The translations under genes were made by a program, and so were the position numbers. 13,349 nucleotides of DNA from Balneolales bacterium (GTDB taxonomy: Bacteria; Bacteroidota; Rhodothermia; Balneolales; Natronogracilivirgulaceae). Positions 5,972 to 11,051 of the stretch are shown here, in pieces; position 1 is the stretch's first letter, and each line of letters opens with the position of its first letter. The stretch is taken from NCBI GenBank assembly GCA_007131625.1, contig SLQC01000248.1, positions 1 through 13,349 of the forward strand, written 5' to 3'. The notes under the pieces were generated by a model. The model had not been told where the DNA came from. It did not search any database and worked only from the letters and a program-made list of their open reading frames with translations.

Positions 5972-8080
5972 CTACCCTTCTTCTTCTTTTGGGAGAAGAG
6001 CTTTGCGCGAAAGACGAAGCTTTCCACCATCTTCCACTCTCAGCAATTTAACCTCAATCTGCTCTCCCTCAGAAAGCACATCAGTCACTTTGTTGATCCG
6101 TTTGTGACAAATTTCAGAGATATGAAGAAGTCCGTCACGGCCCGGCATGATCTCGACAAACGCACCGTATTCCTTGATCGAACGAACCGTACCCATGTAC
6201 ACTTCGCCCTCCTCAAGGTCGCCGGTGATGCCCTTGATCTTCTGAACAGCTGCTTCAATTTTTTCCTTGCTGTCGGCCGAAATAGTGACAACTCCCTTGT
6301 TGCCGATTTCTTCGATCATAACTTCGGCGCCCGTTTCACGCTGGATGGACTGGATTACTTTTCCACCCGGACCGATAATACCGCCGATCTGGTCGGTTTC
6401 CACTTCTATTTTCACGAACGAAGGCGCGTACTGGGAAACTTCGGATCGGGCTGTGGAGATGCTCTCGGCCATTTTTTCGAGTATGTGCAGCCGGCCTTCA
6501 CGGGCTTGCTGCACCGCTTTGACCATTACCTCATAAGAGATTCCCTTCACTTTGATATCCATTTGGCAAGCGGTGATACCGTCGGCCGTTCCGGTTATTT
6601 TGAAGTCCATGTCTCCCATGTGATCTTCCTCACCCTGGATATCGGATAGCACTACCTCTTTGCCGTCACCCACAATCATTCCCATTGCAATTCCCGCTAC
6701 CGGCTTTGACAGCGGCACACCGGCATCCATGAGCGCCATGGACCCGCCACAGACCGAGGCCATGGAGGAGGAACCGTTGGACTCGAGTATATCGGATACG
6801 ATCCGGATGGTATAGTCAAACTCTTCGGTCGATGGAATCAGCCATTTCAAAGCACGTTCAGCCAGATTACCATGCCCGATTTCACGTCGGGATACACCAC
6901 GCATCATTTTCACTTCACCAGTACAAAACGGCGGGAAGTTGTAGTTGAGCATAAATCGCTTGGCATCGCTGTAGAACAGTGTGTCTATCATCTGCTCATC
7001 ACGCTTGGTTCCCAGTGTCACCGAGACCAGAGCCTGCGTTTCACCGCGAGTGAATATTGCCGAGCCGTGTGTACGGGGCAGATAGCCCACTTCGGTCCAA
7101 ATCGGACGAATTTCAGCTGGCTTGCGGCCATCAATTCGCTGCTCTTCTTCAAGAACTACCTTACGCATGGCTTCTTTCTGAATCATATGACAAACTTCGG
7201 AAATAGCCATTTCCTGCTCGGGATACTCTTCCTTAAGCTGTTCCGTAATTTCCAAGCGTACATCTTTGCACGCCTGACCATACTCTTTTTTGGAGAGTTT
7301 CTGACGGCTGATTTCTATTAAACGGTCACCGACGAGCTCGCGGATTTTGGCTTCCAGCTCTTCGATGCTTTCAGTTTCGGGATCTTCCCATTTCTCTTTA
7401 CCAAATTCTTCCCGAAGTTCCAGTTGAAACTGACAGAGTTTTTTAATGGCTTCGTGAGCCTGACGAATGACATCAACCATTTCCTCTTCAGAACACTCCT
7501 CCATTTCGCCTTCCACCATAACAACACTTTCAGGCGTACCGCCGACGATCATTTCGATATCAGCATTTGCCAATTCAGAAACTGTCGGGTTAATTACAAT
7601 CTCATTGTTGATTCGAGCCACACGAACCTGGGCCATCGGACCGTCAAACGGAATGTCGGACAGTGTCAGCGATAGTGATGAGGCCACGGCACCAAGAACA
7701 TCGCCGTCATTTTCACCGTCGGATGAGAAGACCTGGCAGATAACCTGGGTTTCGTTCATAAATCCGTCCGGGAAAAGTGGGCGGATGGTCCGGTCAATCA
7801 ACCGGGCGGATAAAATTTCTTTTTCTGAGGGCCTTCCCTCCCGCTTGATGAATCCACCAGGAAACTTTCCACCGGCAGCAAAGGTCTCTTTGAATTCCAC
7901 GGTGAGCGGAAAAAATGGTTGCCCTGGTTTGGTCTCTTTGGCAGCAGTGGCGGTGGCCATGACTACCGTGTCCCCTATTCGTACAAAACAGCTACCGTTT
8001 GCCTGTTTTGCAAGCCGGCCGGTATCTACCGACAGCTCTTTTCCGGGTGCATATTCAATCGTTTTTAAATCAGCTTTCAT
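5972..8080 (-). CDS. pnp: Polyribonucleotide nucleotidyltransferase (PNPase)
   Basis: PNPase is a trimeric 3'-5' exoribonuclease that degrades RNA by phosphorolysis and can also add nucleotides in reverse. It has 702 aa, compared with 711 in E. coli. The layout is complete: a first RNase PH core (from about residue 10, with FKETFAAGGKFPGGFIKREG), a helical linker, and a second RNase PH core with TRGETQALVSVTLGT. The catalytic block EEDHMGDMDFK places D486, D492 and K494 at the same numbers as in E. coli. A KH domain with IIGPGGK (568-574) and an S1 domain (about 625-694, GTVRSIKEYGAFVEI) follow. It lies downstream of rpsO, as in many bacteria. The ATG at 8080 has no Shine-Dalgarno and its leader can form a hairpin that abuts the start codon. 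Two strong hairpins follow the stop codon. Confidence 0.98.
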   Translation of the reverse strand: MKADLKTIEYAPGKELSVDTGRLAKQANGSCFVRIGDTVVMATATAAKETKPGQPFFPLTVEFKETFAAGGKFPGGFIKREGRPSEKEILSARLIDRTIRPLFPDGFMNETQVICQVFSSDGENDGDVLGAVASSLSLTLSDIPFDGPMAQVRVARINNEIVINPTVSELANADIEMIVGGTPESVVMVEGEMEECSEEEMVDVIRQAHEAIKKLCQFQLELREEFGKEKWEDPETESIEELEAKIRELVGDRLIEISRQKLSKKEYGQACKDVRLEITEQLKEEYPEQEMAISEVCHMIQKEAMRKVVLEEEQRIDGRKPAEIRPIWTEVGYLPRTHGSAIFTRGETQALVSVTLGTKRDEQMIDTLFYSDAKRFMLNYNFPPFCTGEVKMMRGVSRREIGHGNLAERALKWLIPSTEEFDYTIRIVSDILESNGSSSMASVCGGSMALMDAGVPLSKPVAGIAMGMIVGDGKEVVLSDIQGEEDHMGDMDFKITGTADGITACQMDIKVKGISYEVMVKAVQQAREGRLHILEKMAESISTARSEVSQYAPSFVKIEVETDQIGGIIGPGGKVIQSIQRETGAEVMIEEIGNKGVVTISADSKEKIEAAVQKIKGITGDLEEGEVYMGTVRSIKEYGAFVEIMPGRDGLLHISEICHKRINKVTDVLSEGEQIEVKLLRVEDGGKLRLSRKALLPKEEEG

Positions 8081-8081
8081 A

Positions 8082-8120
8082 GTATTGTTCTAATCTTCAT
8101 TCGTCATTTGCGTACAATAC
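8082..8120 (-). promoter_or_regulatory. Inverted repeat in the pnp leader abutting the start codon
   Basis: On the minus strand GTATTGT (8120-8114) and ACAATAC (8088-8082) are perfect 7-bp complements with a 25-nt loop. The second arm ends one base before the pnp ATG. Pairing could hinder initiation. PNPase is autoregulated after transcription in E. coli, but any such role here is inference. Confidence 0.4.
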
Positions 8121-8161
8121 AATAAACGGGGGGAAATGAATCCCATGATGTGCAAAACGCC

Positions 8162-8189
8162 CATAAATCACGCACCCGGATATTGTCAA
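8162..8189 (-). promoter_or_regulatory. Candidate promoter in the rpsO-pnp spacer
   Basis: On the minus strand TTGACA (8189-8184) is followed after 16 bp by TTTATG (8167-8162), a weak -10. It resembles the candidate cfa promoter, sharing TTGACAAT and a 16-bp spacer. It would give pnp its own transcript with a leader of about 75 nt. Confidence 0.3.
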
Positions 8190-8243
8190 AACAGTGGGGT
8201 TTTTTACAAGAAAGGAACGATAATGCCGTGCCTTTTACTGTTA

Positions 8244-8513
8244 TTATTTCCGGATCCCAAGCTCTTTGATAAGCTTGCGGTATCCTTCAATATCCTTTTT
8301 CATCACATAGTTCAGAAGCCGGCGGCGCTTTCCAACCAGTCGAAGGAGCCCAAGTCGAGTAGAGTGGTCTTTCTTGTGTGATTTGAGGTGGTCAGTCAAC
8401 CGGTTGATACGCTCTGTGAAAAGGGCGATCTGAGCTTGCGGTGAGCCGGTATCGTCACCGGATTTACCAAACTTCTTAAAAATTTCCTTCTTTTCTTCGG
8501 TCTTAATATTCAT
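8244..8513 (-). CDS. rpsO: 30S ribosomal protein S15
   Basis: S15 is a primary binding protein of the 30S subunit. It binds the central domain of 16S rRNA early in assembly and helps form an intersubunit bridge. The 89-aa length is exactly that of the family. The conserved DTGSPQAQIALFTERINRLTDHLKSHKKDHSTR and GLLRLVGKRRRLLNYV blocks, four-helix architecture and basic C-terminus are all present. GGAG lies 9 nt before the ATG at 8513, and an extended -10 promoter lies directly upstream. In many bacteria S15 represses its own mRNA by binding the leader; the leader here appears too short for the E. coli-type pseudoknot if the proposed promoter is the main one. pnp follows after 163 bp. Confidence 0.98.
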   Translation of the reverse strand: MNIKTEEKKEIFKKFGKSGDDTGSPQAQIALFTERINRLTDHLKSHKKDHSTRLGLLRLVGKRRRLLNYVMKKDIEGYRKLIKELGIRK

Positions 8514-8533
8514 TTACAAATTCTCCGCTTTAG

Positions 8534-8542
8534 ATTATATCA
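8534..8542 (-). promoter_or_regulatory. Extended -10 promoter of rpsO
   Basis: On the minus strand TGATATAAT is a perfect extended -10 (TGnTATAAT). Only a poor -35 (TTTTGT) lies 16 bp upstream, as is common for extended -10 promoters. Transcription would start near 8527, leaving about 14 nt of leader that just includes GGAG (8526-8523) before the ATG at 8513. Confidence 0.6.
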
Positions 8543-8657
8543 TACTAAAGTAGATACAAAATTTCAGTTAAGCCGAAAATATAACGCTATTTCCCGGTAT
8601 TAGCAACTAAAGCCGACTGCAAGTAACACTTTCTACAGCTTGTTTATGCATTACATC

Positions 8658-8717
8658 TTGTTGCTCATCCTCACCATGACAACCATATTTCGATTCTGCA
8701 TTGTCATATTGACCGAG
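8658..8717. repeat. Inverted repeat in the ribF-rpsO spacer
   Basis: Within this stretch, ATGACAA (near 8674) and TTGTCAT (near 8701) are perfect 7-bp complements separated by 18 nt, downstream of the ribF stop in the minus direction. No T run follows, so this is not a convincing terminator. Nothing else is recognisable in the spacer apart from the rpsO promoter. Confidence 0.35.
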
Positions 8718-8752
8718 GCGATAAAATACAAGCGGGCCGAGAAGTGTACGGT

Positions 8753-9682
8753 TCAATCGTTACTCAAACACCGGTCCCGGTCCAGAATAAGCTGCCGTAC
8801 CAGCGATTCAGGCCCATCAAACTTTTTCTCACCCCTAAGCCGGCGTAAAAACCGAACCTTCAGTCTGCTTCCGTAAATGGTACGGTTAAAATTAAACAGG
8901 TGCACTTCCGGAACCACGTTCGTCCCACCGTCGAATGTCGGCCGAACACCGATATTCATCATTCCCGGGTACCTCTTTCCTTCCAGTTCTGTATTTACAC
9001 AATAAACACCCAGAGCCGGTAGAACTTTACGGTCGCTATCCGGTTTCAAGTTGGCGGTCGAGAAACCAATCGACCGTCCTCTCTGATCCCCCTTTACGAT
9101 AGTGCCGCTCATTTCATAAGGCCTGCCGAGCATTTCCGCTGCTGCCGATACCTTTCCTTCCTCCTCCAGCAACCTGCGGATTATTGTGCTGCTGACGGTT
9201 GTGTGTGCCACTTCATGCCCCTGTTCCACATAGACCGAAAAGCCCAGTTCCTTAGACAGTTGCTGCAATGTATTGATGGACCCCATCCGGTCCCGGCCAA
9301 AATGGTGATCATAACCGATCACAAAAGTTTCCACACCAATTTTGTCATGAATGTACTCCCGGATAAATTGTTCGGAGGATAGCATGGAAAAATCTCTGGT
9401 AAACGGGATGACAACCGTTTCATCGATGCCGTAATCACGCATTATAGCAGCCCGTTCGGAGAGGGTCGTCAGCAATCGGATACCACCCGACAACGGGGTG
9501 ATGATGTCCCTCGGATGCGGATCAAATGTCACGGCAACTGCAGGAGCATTCTGCTTGCGTGCCCGGGCCACAACATTCTGTATCAACGCCTGATGTCCCA
9601 AATGAACACCGTCAAAGGTGCCAACCGTTACGACATTCGCGGCGTTTTTCCGGTACTCCTGCAAAAAAACGGGTTCACTCAT
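8753..9682 (-). CDS. ribF: Bifunctional riboflavin kinase / FAD synthetase
   Basis: RibF phosphorylates riboflavin to FMN and then adenylylates FMN to FAD in the cytoplasm. The 309-aa protein has both domains. The N-terminal nucleotidyltransferase carries GTFDGVHLGH (21-30, the HxGH signature), GYDHHFGRDR (123-132) and SSTIIRR (164-170). The C-terminal kinase carries GRSIGFSTANL (202-212), GVYCV, NIGVRPTFDGG (243-253) and PEVHLFNF (258-265), where the Glu is the expected catalytic base. The ATG at 9682 fits the family start; there is no Shine-Dalgarno, and a perfect 14-bp palindrome ends one base before it. It lies between truB and rpsO, as in many bacteria, but behind an unusually palindrome-rich 199-bp spacer, which suggests independent regulation. 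Confidence 0.97.
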   Translation of the reverse strand: MSEPVFLQEYRKNAANVVTVGTFDGVHLGHQALIQNVVARARKQNAPAVAVTFDPHPRDIITPLSGGIRLLTTLSERAAIMRDYGIDETVVIPFTRDFSMLSSEQFIREYIHDKIGVETFVIGYDHHFGRDRMGSINTLQQLSKELGFSVYVEQGHEVAHTTVSSTIIRRLLEEEGKVSAAAEMLGRPYEMSGTIVKGDQRGRSIGFSTANLKPDSDRKVLPALGVYCVNTELEGKRYPGMMNIGVRPTFDGGTNVVPEVHLFNFNRTIYGSRLKVRFLRRLRGEKKFDGPESLVRQLILDRDRCLSND

Positions 9683-9683
9683 G

Positions 9684-9697
9684 ATTCAGATCTGAAT
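9684..9697. promoter_or_regulatory. Perfect 14-bp palindrome abutting the ribF start codon
   Basis: ATTCAGATCTGAAT is a perfect palindrome with one base between it and the ribF ATG (9682-9680). It covers the position of a ribosome binding site. It could be a dimeric repressor site, or affect translation through RNA pairing between transcripts. Its function is unknown. Confidence 0.55.
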
Positions 9698-9709
9698 TCA
9701 TCTGTTAAT

Positions 9710-9728
9710 ATCAATTGATTCTTAAGAA
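9710..9728. repeat. Two adjacent perfect 10-bp palindromes upstream of ribF
   Basis: ATCAATTGAT (9710-9719) and TTCTTAAGAA (9719-9728) share one base. Farther upstream in the same spacer are TCCTT-GAT-AAGGA (9740-9752) and ATGGA-GCA-TCCAT (9756-9768). Short AT-rich palindromes arise easily, but the density here is high. Confidence 0.5.
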
Positions 9729-9810
9729 CAGATTGATAATCCTTGATAAGGACAGATGGAGCATCCATGTGATAATCATGCGCCAGTATGTCGGAGTTTT
9801 CTGTCATCGG

Positions 9811-9840
9811 TGTTACAAGGTGTTACATGTTGTTACATGT
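9811..9840. repeat. Three tandem 10-bp repeats in the truB-ribF spacer
   Basis: TGTTACAAGG, TGTTACATGT and TGTTACATGT follow one another without gaps; the last two are identical and the first differs in two bases. A 10-bp period puts each copy on nearly the same face of the helix, which fits a cooperative protein-binding site. Each full copy contains the palindrome ACATGT. Confidence 0.75.
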
Positions 9841-9881
9841 TAATGATGAAGTTACCGCAGTAATTCCGTGAATTGCACATT

Positions 9882-10625
9882 TTAACCTTCTTTCGGTTGA
9901 TAAAGATCGCGTAACAGGTCAATGCCCAATGCGTTGTAAACCCTGAACGGGCCAATTTCCGTTCGCCGAAGGTCCGACAGGTGGGCGCGCGTTTCCAGAG
10001 CGATGCCGATATCATGAGCCAGGGTCCGCACATAGGTCCCCTTGCTGCATGTTATATCGAGTATCATCCGTCCACCTTCAAAGGAAGTGATTTTAATGCG
10101 GTGGATCACCACTTCCCTCGGCTCCCGTTCTACAATCTCTCCTTTCCTGGCATAGGTATAAAGCCGTTTTCCATCTTTCCATAACGCTGAGTACATGGGA
10201 GGTATCTGCTGGATGGCTCCAGTAAAGCAATGCTGAATCAATTCTTCGGCCATTTCCCGGTCTATATGATCAAATGGTGCGTGTTTGTCTGGTTGTGTGG
10301 CGGCATCCTGGCTGGGTGTTGATGCACCGAAGCAGACATCCGCCAGATATCTTTTGGGATATTCCTGGATTTCGGATACACTTTTGGTCGCTTTTCCGGA
10401 ACAAAGAATCATAAGTCCGGTCGCCAGCGGGTCCAGCGTACCGGCATGGCCGGTTTTTTTGACTCTAATGCGATTTCTGAGAAACCGGACAATATCAAAA
10501 CTGGACCATCCGGTGGGTTTATCGACAAGAAAAACAGCGCCACCGCTATAATCGGCTCCGGGTTCCGGAGGGTGATGGCTGTCATAAACCGGCAGCTCAA
10601 ATATCGGAACGAGGGTGGTGGCCAT
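9882..10625 (-). CDS. truB: tRNA pseudouridine(55) synthase
   Basis: TruB converts U55 in the T-loop of tRNAs to pseudouridine and acts as a tRNA folding chaperone. The 247-aa protein shows the core VDKPTGWSSFDIVRFLR (about 34-50) and the catalytic motif GHAGTLDPLATG with nucleophile D65. Further on are QIPPMYSALWKDGKRLYTYARKGEIVERE, and CSKGTYVRTLAHDIG in the last third. It is shorter than E. coli TruB (314 aa) because it lacks most of the C-terminal PUA-like extension, as is common in other phyla. An extra N-terminal stretch of about 25 residues precedes the core. It begins 27 bp after rbfA, with no Shine-Dalgarno at the ATG at 10625, and is probably co-transcribed with infB and rbfA. Confidence 0.97.
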   Translation of the reverse strand: MATTLVPIFELPVYDSHHPPEPGADYSGGAVFLVDKPTGWSSFDIVRFLRNRIRVKKTGHAGTLDPLATGLMILCSGKATKSVSEIQEYPKRYLADVCFGASTPSQDAATQPDKHAPFDHIDREMAEELIQHCFTGAIQQIPPMYSALWKDGKRLYTYARKGEIVEREPREVVIHRIKITSFEGGRMILDITCSKGTYVRTLAHDIGIALETRAHLSDLRRTEIGPFRVYNALGIDLLRDLYQPKEG

Positions 10626-10652
10626 AATCGTTAACAGAAGGATAATCAGATA

Positions 10653-11051
10653 TTACCGGTCGGAATCCCGTCCGGGCTTGTCCGGATTCACATCCCGGCC
10701 GGACGAGGCACGCTCCGACTGAATCTTTTTGAAAAGCGAGTCTATTTTTTCGACATATTCGGCGGTATCATCCAGGTGAAAATGCAGTTCGGGGATTCGC
10801 CTTACCTGATGCCGGATACGCCCTGCCAATTTTTTACGTATTTCAGGTGTTTTCTCACCGATAAATTCAAAGATTTCATCGGCATCGTCGTGGTTAGACA
10901 GGATACTTAGATTTACGTGAGCCTGTAACAGATCAGGCGAAACACGGACGCTGGTCACAGTCAGCATGCTTTTATGCTGATATTCCTGCTGAAGAATCTC
11001 ACCGAGATCTGCTTTCAGCAGTGCTGCCACCCGCTCGGTTCGGATACTCAT
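10653..11051 (-). CDS. rbfA: 30S ribosome-binding factor A
   Basis: RbfA binds the immature 30S subunit and helps process the 5' end of 16S rRNA, and it matters for growth in the cold. The 132-aa protein has the single KH-like fold: MSIRTERVAALLKADLGEIL at the start, then LTVTSVRVSPDLLQAHVNLSIL, and finally RIRHQVRRIPELHFHLDDTAEYVEKIDSLF near the end, where the family's IPELxF motif is intact. A hydrophilic Asp/Arg/Ser tail follows. Its ATG overlaps the infB stop codon by one base (TGATG), which indicates translational coupling to IF2. Confidence 0.96.
   Translation of the reverse strand: MSIRTERVAALLKADLGEILQQEYQHKSMLTVTSVRVSPDLLQAHVNLSILSNHDDADEIFEFIGEKTPEIRKKLAGRIRHQVRRIPELHFHLDDTAEYVEKIDSLFKKIQSERASSGRDVNPDKPGRDSDR

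Noticed and set aside
7467..8093. 208-codon plus-strand open frame
   Set aside because: It is antisense to the pnp N-terminal region; its Ser/Thr-rich composition is typical of a shadow frame.
9811..9840. CRISPR-like array
   Set aside because: The repeats are 10 bp and directly adjacent, with no spacers.
9683..9881. FMN riboswitch upstream of ribF
   Set aside because: The conserved RFN multi-stem pattern is absent; only short palindromes and a tandem repeat are seen.
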